Shown here: in pieces, positions 43,572-53,055 of the stretch
Position numbering within the stretch: position 1 is the stretch's first letter
Layout of the letters: each line of letters starts with the position of its first letter
DNA from: Pedobacter sp. B4-66
Lineage (GTDB): Bacteria; Bacteroidota; Bacteroidia; Sphingobacteriales; Sphingobacteriaceae
Direction of reading: 5' to 3'
NCBI RefSeq assembly: GCF_018492665.1
Contig: NZ_JAFVME010000005.1
Span: forward strand, 62,001-126,000
DNA length: 64,000 bases
Program-made: the position numbers and the translations under genes
The notes under the pieces: model-generated
What the model was told of the DNA's origin: nothing
The model's database searches: none
The model's input: only the letters and a program-made list of their open reading frames with translations

Positions 43572-44126
43572 ATGATAAAAAAGTTTTTGTTGTCTTCCCT
43601 AGTTGTATTGTGCAGCCTCTCGGCCTTAAACGCACAAACAAAAACAAAAGAAACTAATAAATTAGAAGATCCCGATAATTTAGCCTCACAGTATTTTTCG
43701 CAGGTGATGGGTGTTGCTGTTGATGCAACTTCTAACATCAAATTATATAAATTCATTTACGAATGGATTGGAACACCTTACAGATTTGGAGGGAATACAA
43801 GCAAAGGCATTGATTGTTCGGCATTTACAAAAGCCATTTACGATAAAGTTTTCAACACTACTATATTAAGAAACTCAAGAGATATTTTTAGCATGGTTGA
43901 TCCATTGTCTAAAGATGAACTGAAAGAAGGTGACCTTGTATTCTTTAAAATAAAAAGCAGAAGCATTACACACATCGGAATCTATTTGGGAGATAACCGC
44001 TTTGCTCACGCTTCATCAACACGTGGTGTTGTAATCAGTAATTTAAATGAACCTTATTACTCTAGATATTTCTATAAAGGCGGAAGAATAATTGATGCTG
44101 TAAAGAATGATCTGATTGAGGAATAA
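43572..44126 (+). CDS. NlpC/P60 family cell-wall peptidase
   Basis: A 184-residue exported C40 cysteine peptidase. After the signal peptide (about 1-21, ending LNAQ) comes the NlpC/P60 domain (about 58-175). The catalytic Cys82 is in GIDCSAF, with His134 in ITHIGIYLG and His146 in RFAHASS. The family cleaves gamma-D-Glu-meso-diaminopimelate bonds in peptidoglycan stems. A good promoter precedes it and a terminator follows. Confidence 0.93.
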   Translation: MIKKFLLSSLVVLCSLSALNAQTKTKETNKLEDPDNLASQYFSQVMGVAVDATSNIKLYKFIYEWIGTPYRFGGNTSKGIDCSAFTKAIYDKVFNTTILRNSRDIFSMVDPLSKDELKEGDLVFFKIKSRSITHIGIYLGDNRFAHASSTRGVVISNLNEPYYSRYFYKGGRIIDAVKNDLIEE

Positions 44127-44154
44127 GCTTCTTTTTGAATGTAACGCATTTAAG

Positions 44155-44185
44155 TCCTCCTGATATTTTGGGAGGATTTTTTTTT
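44155..44185 (+). terminator. Terminator of the NlpC/P60 gene
   Basis: TCCTCC (44155-44160) pairs with GGAGGA (44171-44176) and is followed by nine T. It leaves the downstream CapA gene needing its own promoter or read-through. Confidence 0.82.
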
Positions 44186-44196
44186 ATTAATTAAAA

Positions 44197-45309
44197 ATGA
44201 GACTTCTAAGCATAAGCCTTTTAAATATCCTGTTTAGCTTAATCCTACTAAGCTGCACCACAACAACAGCATCCACAGCTGATCTTTCACAAATTCAGGA
44301 CACCACACAAAAGGACACTACAGTTTTAAAAAAAGACACTCTTTCGATAATTGCTGTTGGTGATATTATGATTGGCTCAGCCTATCCGGATAAATCAAAC
44401 TTGCCAAAAGACGATGCGATAAATAGCTTCAAAAATGTAGACACTTTTTTAAAAGGAGATATTGTTTTCGGAAATCTTGAAGGATGTTTCCTCAACAGCG
44501 GTAAGTCTACAAAATGTAAAGACACCATTGGAAATAGCTGCTTTGCATTTAGAATGCCCGAAAGGTATGCCGGAATCATAAAAAATGCAGGATTCAATTT
44601 ACTGAGTCTTGCAAATAACCATGTTGGTGATTTCGGCCTTAAAGGCAGAGAAAAAACCGCAAACATCCTTGATTCACTAAACATAAATTATGCGGGCCTG
44701 CAGTCGCACCCCTCAGTTATTTTCGAAAAGGATAGTATCAAATATGCATTCTGTGCTTTTGCACCCAATGAAAATACCGTTTCAATCAACAAGCTCGACA
44801 GTGCTAAATCACTTGTAGCAAGATTAAAGACGCAGGTTGACATTGTCATTGTTTCCTTTCATGGAGGTGGCGAAGGCGCCAAATTTGAACATGTGCCAAG
44901 AACAAACGAAATATTTTATAAAGAGAACAGAGGCGATGTATATGCCTTTGCTCATGGTGTAATAGATGCAGGAGCTGATGTTGTTCTTGGTCACGGACCC
45001 CATGTTACCAGGGCCGTAGAGGTTTATAAAAACAAATTTATAGCGTATAGCTTGGGTAACTTTTGTACTTATGGAATGTTTAGCCTTAAGGGGCCCAATG
45101 GATTTGCACCATTGCTTCAGCTTAAAATTAAATCAAACGGAGATTTTATTCTCGCCGATATCGTTTCAGTAAAGCAAGACAAGATTAGCCACTTAACTCT
45201 GGACACCAACTATACAGCTTTTAAAAAGATTCAGTGGCTCACCAATACCGACTTCCCGGAACATCAGTTAAATTTCTCTGATAACGGTCGTATTGAATTA
45301 AAAAAATAG
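44197..45309 (+). CDS. CapA-family metallophosphatase-like lipoprotein
   Basis: A 370-residue lipoprotein: lipobox LLSC (Cys20), then the PGA_cap/CapA domain from about 50. Motifs include AVGDIMIGSAYP, FGNLEGCFL, SLANNHVGDFG and HGPHVTRAVEVYKNKFIAYSLGNF, which belong to the metallophosphoesterase fold. The family is named for poly-gamma-glutamate capsule export, but many members act elsewhere. No capB/capC genes are near, so a capsule role is doubtful. Confidence 0.87.
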   Translation: MRLLSISLLNILFSLILLSCTTTTASTADLSQIQDTTQKDTTVLKKDTLSIIAVGDIMIGSAYPDKSNLPKDDAINSFKNVDTFLKGDIVFGNLEGCFLNSGKSTKCKDTIGNSCFAFRMPERYAGIIKNAGFNLLSLANNHVGDFGLKGREKTANILDSLNINYAGLQSHPSVIFEKDSIKYAFCAFAPNENTVSINKLDSAKSLVARLKTQVDIVIVSFHGGGEGAKFEHVPRTNEIFYKENRGDVYAFAHGVIDAGADVVLGHGPHVTRAVEVYKNKFIAYSLGNFCTYGMFSLKGPNGFAPLLQLKIKSNGDFILADIVSVKQDKISHLTLDTNYTAFKKIQWLTNTDFPEHQLNFSDNGRIELKK

Positions 45310-45383
45310 TAGGCTCTACCTTTCGCAATCTATGATGTATTGTTTGTACCTTGAGGTATTCATTATCTTAATAAGAAAACGCT

Positions 45384-46316
45384 ATGGAATACACTTTTTA
45401 CATCATTCTTTTTATTGCAGCAGTAATATTAATCAGTTCATTTGTAACTGTTAAACAAGGTACGATTGCAGTAGTAACTATTTTCGGAAAATACAGGAGA
45501 TTACTTAGCCCTGGGCTAAGTTTAAAAATACCCTTGATTGAAAATATTCACTCCAGAATTTCAATACAAAACAGGTCTGTTGAGCTTTCTTTCCAGGCAG
45601 TAACACAAGATCAGGCCAATGTATATTTCAAGGCCATGTTACTGTATTCTGTAATTAACCATGATGAAGAAACGATTAAGAACGTTGCCTTTAAATTCGT
45701 TGATTCCACAAACTTAATGCAAGCACTTATTCGTACCATTGAAGGCTCTATAAGGGCGTATGTAGCCACACAAAAGCAAGCAAACGTACTTGCACAAAGA
45801 AACGAAATAGTAGATCATGTTAAACACCAGATAGATCAGGTTTTAGAAAGCTGGGGTTATCACTTACAAGATTTACAGCTTAACGACATTACATTTGACG
45901 AGGAGATTATGCGCTCAATGAGTCGTGTTGTGGCTTCAAACAACTTAAAAGCTGCAGCTGAAAATGAAGGTCAAGCTTTATTGATTACTAAAACAAAAGG
46001 AGCTGAAGCAGACGGTAATGCCATTAAAATTGCAGCCGCAGCAGAACGTGAGGCAGCTCAACTTAGAGGTCAGGGTATCGCGTTATTCCGTGCAGAAGTT
46101 GCTCACGGTATGACTAAGGCCGCTCAGGAAATGGAAGAGGCCAACCTAGATATTTCAGTTATTCTTTTCACCATGTGGACTGAATCTATAAAACAATTTG
46201 CTGAAAACAGCGATGGCAATGTAATCTTCCTTGATGGATCTACTGAGGGTATGAACCGAACAATGAAAGAAATGATGGCGATGCAGATGCAAAAAAACAC
46301 AGACAATAAGAAATAA
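45384..46316 (+). CDS. SPFH/band 7 membrane scaffold protein
   Basis: A 310-residue protein with an N-terminal membrane helix (about 4-22). The SPFH domain (about 25-200) contains VKQGTIAVVTIFGKYRRLLSPGLSLKIPLIENI. An Ala/Glu-rich coiled segment (about 200-250) follows, as in stomatin- and HflC-like scaffolds. These assemble ring-shaped membrane platforms, often controlling proteases. No NfeD partner gene is adjacent. It is transcribed alone and ends at a strong bidirectional terminator. Confidence 0.9.
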   Translation: MEYTFYIILFIAAVILISSFVTVKQGTIAVVTIFGKYRRLLSPGLSLKIPLIENIHSRISIQNRSVELSFQAVTQDQANVYFKAMLLYSVINHDEETIKNVAFKFVDSTNLMQALIRTIEGSIRAYVATQKQANVLAQRNEIVDHVKHQIDQVLESWGYHLQDLQLNDITFDEEIMRSMSRVVASNNLKAAAENEGQALLITKTKGAEADGNAIKIAAAAEREAAQLRGQGIALFRAEVAHGMTKAAQEMEEANLDISVILFTMWTESIKQFAENSDGNVIFLDGSTEGMNRTMKEMMAMQMQKNTDNKK

Positions 46317-46337
46317 ACTTCAGGTTAAAATGCTATT

Positions 46338-46381
46338 AAAACAAGAGTGGCGACTAGAATTCTAGCCGCCACTCTTGTTTT
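46338..46381. terminator. Bidirectional terminator
   Basis: Perfect 15-bp arms (46338-46352, 46367-46381) surround an inner palindrome CTAGAATTCTAG. A and T runs at the two ends can serve both the SPFH gene and the converging S41 protease gene. Confidence 0.88.
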
Positions 46382-46403
46382 ATACTCAGTTATAACGAAT
46401 TCC

Positions 46404-48572
46404 TTACTTGAATTCGTTCGTTGCTTTCACAACGCTTTTATCTTTATTAGGAGTTGCAAATTTCATCAAGTCCAACATCACCTTTAAACTTTCTTCTTCA
46501 ACAAAATCAAAGCTCTCTTCTTTATTTATTTTATCACCTTTTTTAACAGGCGGAAGACCTCTTTCTGCTCTTAACAAATTGGTTTTTTCCAATGCTTTAG
46601 CTTCCAGGCTATCGCGTTCAGCTTTAAGTTTTGCTTGATTTAGAGTAATTGAGACTTCTTTCTCTCTCTTCTTCATATCGGCAATATCCTGATTAAGGAT
46701 TTTGTAATCTAAAGATTGAGCCATTCTTTCTTTATGAAGCTTAATCAATTCAGGTTTAATCGGATTAAGATCTGCTACAGGCGTAAAATTAGATCTCTTA
46801 ATCTCATCCCATGGCAGTGCCGACTTCTCAGTATCCTCGCCTATTTTATCCATTGGATATAAAGAAGGGAATTCAATATCCGGCATTACACCTTTATGTT
46901 GTGTACTACTTCCGGTTATACGATAGAACTTAGCCATTGTCAAATTGATCTGACCTAACTGAGGAGGTGCCACACCATCTTTACCTGCCGCTCCACCTGC
47001 TACGTTCTTACCAACCAAAGCAGCAAGTCTTTGCAAAATAGATGGATTTACCAGCTGATTCATATCTATAGACGACTGTACAGTTCCCTTACCATAAGTT
47101 TGAGTTCCCATGATAATGCCACGACCATAATCCTGAATTGCACCTGCAAAAATCTCTGATGCTGAAGCACTCAATCTGTCTACCATCACGCCAAATGGAC
47201 CAGTCCAAATTGCACCTGCATTAGTATCTTCATCAACTTCAATAGCACCTTTAATATCCTTAACCTGCACAACAGGTCCTTTATCAATAAATAAACCAGT
47301 AAGATCGATAGCTTCTACCAAAGATCCACCTCCATTAGCTCTAAGATCCATCACAATCGCATCAACCTTATCGCGATTTTTAAGGGTATCAATTAATAAC
47401 CTTACATCACGGGTTGTACTTTTATAATTAGGATCACCTGCTCTGGCAGCTTTAAAATCAGCATAGAATGCAGGAACAGTAATTATACCTATCTTATACG
47501 GTTTTCCATCAGATTGGATTGTTTTAACTTTTTTCTTAGCAGACTGCTCTTCCATAACAATTTTTTCTCTAACCAGCTCAACAATAACCGGTTTAGAAGA
47601 AAGCTCCATACCTACAGGAATTATTTTCAATCTAACTTTAGTTCCTTTAGGACCTTTAATTTTAGCAACAGAGTTTTCTATTCTCCACCCAATAATGTCC
47701 TCAAATTCTGCACTTCCTTGGGCTACACCCACAATTCTATCACCGGCACTTAATAGCTTGCTCTTAAAGGCGGGGCCACCCGGAATGATCTCTGAAATCT
47801 TAAGAACCTCATTCTCTAACTGTAGTCTTGCACCGATTCCTTCAAAAGAACGTGCCATATCTTCATTAAAAGCCTGAGCATTGGTAGGATTAAAATAATT
47901 AGTGTGTGGATCTATAGTTTCAGTAAAAGCATCCATAATGGTCTGGAAGATGTCCTGATTGTTAACTTTAGCCGCCTGGGATTTTAAATTTTGATATCTC
48001 TTGGTTAAGGTCTCAACATTTTTAGCTTCAGGTGTACCTGCAATTTTCAGATTAACAAGTTCATACTTTACTTTCTTTTTCCAAATATCATTTAATGCGG
48101 TAGTTGATGTTGCCCACGGCATCTTTTCACGATCAAAAACATAACTATCATTCTGATTAAAATCATACTTAGTTTTTATTTGATTCAATGAATAAGCAAT
48201 CCATTCATTATATCTTTTTAGGTACACATTGAAAATATAAAATGGTGCATTTAAACTACCCGCTCTAAAATCATCATCCAGAGAAAATCTAAACTTTTCA
48301 AATTCCTTTATATCAGAAGCAAGAAAATAATACTTGTAAGGATCCAAATCCTTAATGTATTTGTCTAAAACCACAGAAGATATTGAATCATTAACTTTTA
48401 TTTTTTTGTAATTATAGTTCTCTATGAGGGTAACTATCTCCTTACATACAAGTGCTTGTTTTTCATCGGGCACAATATTACTTACACCCTGCACCATTTG
48501 CTGTGGTTGTGGTGATGCATGACATGCGAGTACAGCGGCGGTAAAGGTTACCAATAATATTCTTTTCAACAT
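46404..48572 (-). CDS. prc: C-terminal processing protease (S41, Tsp/Prc type)
   Basis: A 722-residue periplasmic or lipid-anchored protease. The N-terminus from ATG 48572 gives a lipobox-like VLAC. A tail-specific N-domain (KINVND-like helices) leads to a PDZ domain (about 240-330: FEGIGARLQLENEVLKISEIIPGGPAF). The S41 catalytic core has Ser in DRLSASASEIFAGA and Lys in TYGKGTVQ. A C-terminal DUF3340-like helical domain follows. The ORF extends upstream to 48596, but the inner ATG yields the better signal. It degrades tagged or misfolded envelope proteins. Confidence 0.93.
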   Translation of the reverse strand: MLKRILLVTFTAAVLACHASPQPQQMVQGVSNIVPDEKQALVCKEIVTLIENYNYKKIKVNDSISSVVLDKYIKDLDPYKYYFLASDIKEFEKFRFSLDDDFRAGSLNAPFYIFNVYLKRYNEWIAYSLNQIKTKYDFNQNDSYVFDREKMPWATSTTALNDIWKKKVKYELVNLKIAGTPEAKNVETLTKRYQNLKSQAAKVNNQDIFQTIMDAFTETIDPHTNYFNPTNAQAFNEDMARSFEGIGARLQLENEVLKISEIIPGGPAFKSKLLSAGDRIVGVAQGSAEFEDIIGWRIENSVAKIKGPKGTKVRLKIIPVGMELSSKPVIVELVREKIVMEEQSAKKKVKTIQSDGKPYKIGIITVPAFYADFKAARAGDPNYKSTTRDVRLLIDTLKNRDKVDAIVMDLRANGGGSLVEAIDLTGLFIDKGPVVQVKDIKGAIEVDEDTNAGAIWTGPFGVMVDRLSASASEIFAGAIQDYGRGIIMGTQTYGKGTVQSSIDMNQLVNPSILQRLAALVGKNVAGGAAGKDGVAPPQLGQINLTMAKFYRITGSSTQHKGVMPDIEFPSLYPMDKIGEDTEKSALPWDEIKRSNFTPVADLNPIKPELIKLHKERMAQSLDYKILNQDIADMKKREKEVSITLNQAKLKAERDSLEAKALEKTNLLRAERGLPPVKKGDKINKEESFDFVEEESLKVMLDLMKFATPNKDKSVVKATNEFK

Positions 48573-48639
48573 CTCTTTTGCTATTTTAAAATCCATTTTT
48601 ATAATACAACACTAATATGATACCAATTTCATAAATAAA

Positions 48640-48675
48640 CAGAAAAGAGACAGTATTATTACTGTCTCTTTTCTG
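48640..48675 (-). terminator. Terminator of the TPR gene
   Basis: Perfect 16-bp arms (48640-48655, 48660-48675) around TTAT, then TTTATTTAT on the minus strand. It separates the TPR gene from the S41 protease gene. Confidence 0.75.
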
Positions 48676-48760
48676 TAAACTTACGAAAGTTCTCGAAATA
48701 CTATTAAAAAAATTAAACTTAAAAACACCTTCAAACACAGAAGATTACAATAATGTATTT

Positions 48761-49465
48761 TTATTTCTTCTTTGATGATTTTTTTACGGGCTTAGCAGTG
48801 GCAATAGCAGGAAGCATTGATCTGGCATCTTTAATCTGATTTTTATATTCAACGGTATTAGCTGATTTCGCCAAAATCTCCGCCCTGTCCAGATCCTTAG
48901 CTGCCAAAGAATACTCCTTTTTCCTGATCTTTACATTTGCAGAACCTAAAACAGACTCTATATAAGCTGAACTATTTCCTAACTGCTTGGCTAATATTCC
49001 TTGCTGAGTATAAAACCATAATGATTGAACAGGCTTATTTAAGGCAAGGTAAATCCTACCCAATTGGCTATAAGATTCCATCTGACCGTTTCTACTACCC
49101 ATTTTTGAATAGTTTTTTAACGCCACATTTAAAACCACTTGTTCTGCTTCAACAAAATGTGCCAGCTGATAATGAGCATTACTTAATCTCATTAAGGCTT
49201 CACCGTAGCGAGCAAATTGCTTAGAACTATTGTATTCAAAAGCAGCCTTACCAAATAATGTTACCGCTTCATTTAGCTCCCCATTTCGTTCATTTTTCTC
49301 GGCTTCAGCAAAATAAGTATCTCCCTCTTTCTCATCGAGATTAGATACTACAATATTTATAGCCCCACTTCCCTGGGGAAGTTGCTGAGGTACAAAATGA
49401 CTGGTTTGAGTCATTGCTTGATTTGATATAATCAGAAAAATGATTGCTAACCAACTCTTGTTCAT
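48761..49465 (-). CDS. Exported tetratricopeptide-repeat protein
   Basis: A 234-residue protein with a signal peptide (MNKSWLAIIFLIISNQAM, then TQTS) when started at ATG 49465. Four or five helix pairs of TPR type follow (GDTYFAEAEKNERNGELNEA, YGEALMRLSNAHYQLAHFVE, ESYSQLGRIYLALNKP, IESVLGSANVKIRKKEY), and the tail is basic (KPVKKSSKKK). TPRs mediate protein contacts; the partner is unknown. A -7 box TACTTTTG lies at 49481-49488 (minus). Confidence 0.85.
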   Translation of the reverse strand: MNKSWLAIIFLIISNQAMTQTSHFVPQQLPQGSGAINIVVSNLDEKEGDTYFAEAEKNERNGELNEAVTLFGKAAFEYNSSKQFARYGEALMRLSNAHYQLAHFVEAEQVVLNVALKNYSKMGSRNGQMESYSQLGRIYLALNKPVQSLWFYTQQGILAKQLGNSSAYIESVLGSANVKIRKKEYSLAAKDLDRAEILAKSANTVEYKNQIKDARSMLPAIATAKPVKKSSKKK

Positions 49466-49480
49466 ACGGTAAAGATATAA

Positions 49481-49488
49481 CAAAAGTA
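49481..49488 (-). promoter_or_regulatory. Candidate -7 box of the TPR gene
   Basis: On the minus strand TACTTTTG matches TAnnTTTG, 15 bp before ATG 49465. A second weaker box (TATCTTTA, 49470-49477) lies even closer. Confidence 0.38.
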
Positions 49489-49540
49489 GTAAACAAGCAC
49501 TATCTCTTCAGGCTAACTTACTAAGAAACAAGCTCAGATG

Positions 49541-52072
49541 CTAAACAATTCCTCCCATTAACGGATCTGTTTTAGTCTCAGCACCTGTTTCTACTCGCCC
49601 TGAAAATCGTTCCTCAAAAATATTATCCCCTTGTAGTCTTACACTAAAATCATACCAGTTAAAAGATTTTGAGAGGTCTAAAATAACGCTCACTTTCCCA
49701 CCCGCAGCCAGTAACTTAGTTTGAGCCCCTTTACCGTAACTGTTATCAGTTATTATAAATGTTTGTGGTTTGGCACTGTTGTTAGCAATATCGAACTTAA
49801 TATTACCGGTTAGCTTATTTGGATTAAGTCGGTTACGCTCATAGCCCACATTTATCTTAACCTGAGGGCTATTCCCATTTCCAATAAATTCCCTATGAAA
49901 TCCATTTGGACCATTCACACGCAAATGGTAAGCTTCATTTTCAAATGCATTAACCGGCCAGCTATAATTCAATTGATCTCCAGCAGAAACAGCAAACGAC
50001 CAATTTCTTGAAACTTCATCTTTACTTATTTCATCATTGTACTTTACAGGAACACTTACCGTAAATGGAGAACCTGCTGCTTTATCATTAAATACTTTAT
50101 TACCCGATACAAAATTGATTTCGAAACTGTTTTTATCCCTACTTAATCCTCCATCCACATACAATTCATAAGGCAAGGCACAAGAAGAACGAATTCCTTT
50201 TTCCTGCACTAACATTCCTGCTTTCTGATCTGAAATTTTTTTGATCTCTGCATCAGAAAGCTTTTTGAATCCTATTGGGTCTGCCTTAAACTTGGCATTG
50301 TATATAGTTTCCACATTTTTATCTCGATCAAGAAAAGCGATTTTTTCTAATTTATTGCCGTTATAAGGACTAAAAGCGGAGGTAAGATCTCCGCAAATAG
50401 TGCGGCGCCATTGGCTAATATTATCAAGCTTTATGTTCTTTTTGAATTTCTTATTTACAAATCCTTCCAAAAACTGTAAGGATGAAGTGTGGTCAAAAAC
50501 TTCAGAACACACCTTACCTCCTCTGCTCCACGGAGAAGCAATAACCATAGGCACTCTAAAACCAAGCCCTATTGGAGCCTCACGTGCCTGATTTTTAGGA
50601 ATCCCCTGTTTTAGTTCATTCTCCAAACGAACATGCTCTATTTCGGTTTCTATTCCCTTTGAACATTTTCCGGTTCCGGGTATTTTGGCATCTGAGATTG
50701 AAAAAGGAGGAATATGATCATAATAACCATCATTCTCATCATAAGTAACAATAAATATCGTTTTCTTCCAAACCTCAGGGTTTTTGGTTAAAATATCGAG
50801 AATCTCTGATACATACCATGCGCCGTACCACGGAGCACTTGGATGGTCGGAGAAGTTTTGCGGACCAGCAAGCCATGATACAACAGGTAATTTACCTGTA
50901 TTTACATCTTGCCTGAATTGATGAAGCAAATCGCCTTTTGGAACAGTTACTTTTCGCTCTGCACCTTCATCATTATAAGTAAGCGCTGTAATGGATCGAA
51001 AATTAGCATCGCCGGAATTAATTACAAAAGCACTTTTGTAGAGATGCTTTTCTTTTTCGGTCAGCTTATCATAGCTTTCTTTGTTCCATTTTGAAAGTTC
51101 GCTACGGGCATTATCTAATACTTCCTGTTTTTTTCTAATACTTTCAAGAGCCTTTTTCCCATCATCCTCACTAGATGGAGTCCTTTCCTGAAGTTTATTA
51201 ATTTCACCAGGAAGCTCCTCTGCTTGTTTCTGTAAATTCGTGATGTACCGCTCGGAAAACTTAACATTATAAGCTTTAAAAAATTCCAGGAGGTTACAAC
51301 CAAAATTAGATAACCATGAACGTTCTTCACCAACAAAACCACCTCCACAGCTTAAATCGTTTTGATAGAATTTCCATGGAATGTTATTCTCTGCCAATAA
51401 TTCAGGGAACGTACCCCAAGGCATATTTCCATAACCAAAGTCTGTATTTCTAATGTTTGCTTTTGGAATACCATCTTCTTCATGAGTAATTTTACCTGTC
51501 CAGAAGAAAGAACGATTGGGTGTAGTACTAGTCATTGCAGAACAAAAGTTCTGATCGCAAACCGTAAAGGCATCAGCCATACTATAATTAAACGGCAAAT
51601 CTTCTCGGGTATAATAACCTAAAGTTAAAGGCATATCAGCATACGCTTTATTGCCCGATCTTTTTGCGGGAAGCCACTTGTCGTACTTCCCAAAGTTATT
51701 GGCATCTACCTGGCTAGCTCTCGAATGAGGCAAATCACCCATCCATGTAACTTTTGTATCTTTTATATTTAATCGAAATGGAGAGTACGTATCGCCCACT
51801 GCATCAGTTTGCAACCATACCGGCTTTTTATCGGGTAAATGAACAGCCCGAGGGTCATTAAAGCCTCTTACACCTTGCAAGGTTCCAAAACAGTGGTCAA
51901 ATGAGCGATTTTCCTGCATTAATATAACCACATGCTCGGCATCAAGGTAGGTACTGCCTATTTCGGGATTTATGGCAAATGCCCTTTGTATTGCCGAAGG
52001 CATAACAGTTGCCATGGCTGTACCGCCAGATAGTAACGCTACCTTTTTTAAAAAGTCTCTACGAGAATCCAT
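49541..52072 (-). CDS. Phosphocholine-specific phospholipase C, Tat-exported
   Basis: An 843-residue secreted phospholipase of the PlcH/PlcN family. ATG 52072 gives a twin-arginine signal (DSRRDFLKKVALLSGG). The catalytic domain begins HVVILMQENRSFDHCFGTLQGVRGF and carries FIVTYDENDGYYDHIPPF and VPMVIASPWSRGG, metal- and phosphate-binding segments of the acid-phosphatase/PLC superfamily. Two C-terminal DUF756 beta domains (about 640-835) finish it. It would release phosphocholine from phosphatidylcholine or sphingomyelin. The length fits the family. It is monocistronic. Confidence 0.92.
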   Translation of the reverse strand: MDSRRDFLKKVALLSGGTAMATVMPSAIQRAFAINPEIGSTYLDAEHVVILMQENRSFDHCFGTLQGVRGFNDPRAVHLPDKKPVWLQTDAVGDTYSPFRLNIKDTKVTWMGDLPHSRASQVDANNFGKYDKWLPAKRSGNKAYADMPLTLGYYTREDLPFNYSMADAFTVCDQNFCSAMTSTTPNRSFFWTGKITHEEDGIPKANIRNTDFGYGNMPWGTFPELLAENNIPWKFYQNDLSCGGGFVGEERSWLSNFGCNLLEFFKAYNVKFSERYITNLQKQAEELPGEINKLQERTPSSEDDGKKALESIRKKQEVLDNARSELSKWNKESYDKLTEKEKHLYKSAFVINSGDANFRSITALTYNDEGAERKVTVPKGDLLHQFRQDVNTGKLPVVSWLAGPQNFSDHPSAPWYGAWYVSEILDILTKNPEVWKKTIFIVTYDENDGYYDHIPPFSISDAKIPGTGKCSKGIETEIEHVRLENELKQGIPKNQAREAPIGLGFRVPMVIASPWSRGGKVCSEVFDHTSSLQFLEGFVNKKFKKNIKLDNISQWRRTICGDLTSAFSPYNGNKLEKIAFLDRDKNVETIYNAKFKADPIGFKKLSDAEIKKISDQKAGMLVQEKGIRSSCALPYELYVDGGLSRDKNSFEINFVSGNKVFNDKAAGSPFTVSVPVKYNDEISKDEVSRNWSFAVSAGDQLNYSWPVNAFENEAYHLRVNGPNGFHREFIGNGNSPQVKINVGYERNRLNPNKLTGNIKFDIANNSAKPQTFIITDNSYGKGAQTKLLAAGGKVSVILDLSKSFNWYDFSVRLQGDNIFEERFSGRVETGAETKTDPLMGGIV

Positions 52073-52212
52073 TTCGTTAATAATTAAATGTTCGTGCAAC
52101 AAAGCCGCAGGTCAAATATCTTTCACGAAATTAAAATTAGTGTTAGCTGGCAGTTAATCTATAACAAATACAGTATTATAGCTGTTACGTTAAACTCAAT
52201 TATCAAGCATTA

Positions 52213-53055
52213 TTATGGGAAGACCTGCAGGCTGTCATCAAAAGAAGCCCAAACCATATACGGATGAGAATCCAGATGATAAACCTCTCCTTGCGAAGAA
52301 ATACCTATTACACCTGCAAAACCATCAATAAATTTCAGCTCTGCAAATGATTTTTCGCAAGCATCCTTTAAACTAAAACCATCGGTTACACGGGTAACTA
52401 TCTTTGCAGCCAAAGCAGTATTTACAATATCCTCGCCCACCCCGGTACAAGAAATACCGGCAAACGGATTGGCAAAATTACCTGCTACAGTTGCAGAATC
52501 ACTAACCCTGCATGGAATTTCGAAGCCTTTTCCACCTGTTGAGGTTGCTGCAGCAATATTGCCATCAGCATCCAAAGCAACACATCCAACTGTTCCCTTT
52601 CTTTCTTGCTGGTTTAATTTGGCCTGATATTCTAATCTTCTTTGCGGGGTAATTGGATCAAAATATCCAAACCCGTTTTTGGTGGCAAAAGCGGATGCTC
52701 CCTCACCACTTAGAACCCTGTCTTCATAGCCTAACAATCTCTCAGAAACCTGAATTGGATTTTTTACATCCTCAATATTGATAACTCCACTAAACTTTTG
52801 AGTTTTCCCATCCATTAGGGAGGCGCTTAAGCGGACTTTCCCGTCGCTTTGGATTTGTGACCCCAAGCCAGCATTAAACAATTCGTCATCTTCCAGCAAA
52901 CTCACGGTGTAAACCACAGTTTCCAATGCTGTATGCGTTTGCAAATAAGTATTTGCTTGTGTAACTATAGCCGACAGGGCCTCCTGTTTTGCTCTTTTCG
53001 TTTCCTGATTGGTATCAGATTCACTAAAGAATCCGCCGTGTATAATTACTTTCAT
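52213..53055 (-). CDS. iaaA: Isoaspartyl peptidase / L-asparaginase (plant type)
   Basis: A 280-residue Ntn-hydrolase that self-cleaves before its nucleophile Thr155 (ERKGTVGCVALDADGN). STGGKGFEIPCRVSDS downstream is the substrate pocket segment. The family hydrolyses beta-aspartyl dipeptides. Since the adjacent genes encode cyanophycinase and cyanophycin synthetase, its natural substrate is probably beta-Asp-Arg, giving Asp and Arg and completing polymer breakdown. It starts one base after the cyanophycinase stop, on the same strand. Confidence 0.92.
   Translation of the reverse strand: MKVIIHGGFFSESDTNQETKRAKQEALSAIVTQANTYLQTHTALETVVYTVSLLEDDELFNAGLGSQIQSDGKVRLSASLMDGKTQKFSGVINIEDVKNPIQVSERLLGYEDRVLSGEGASAFATKNGFGYFDPITPQRRLEYQAKLNQQERKGTVGCVALDADGNIAAATSTGGKGFEIPCRVSDSATVAGNFANPFAGISCTGVGEDIVNTALAAKIVTRVTDGFSLKDACEKSFAELKFIDGFAGVIGISSQGEVYHLDSHPYMVWASFDDSLQVFP

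Noticed and set aside
44197..45309. Poly-gamma-glutamate capsule locus (CapA next to an NlpC/P60 peptidase)
   Set aside because: A terminator separates the two genes and capB/capC are absent, so the adjacency is probably incidental.
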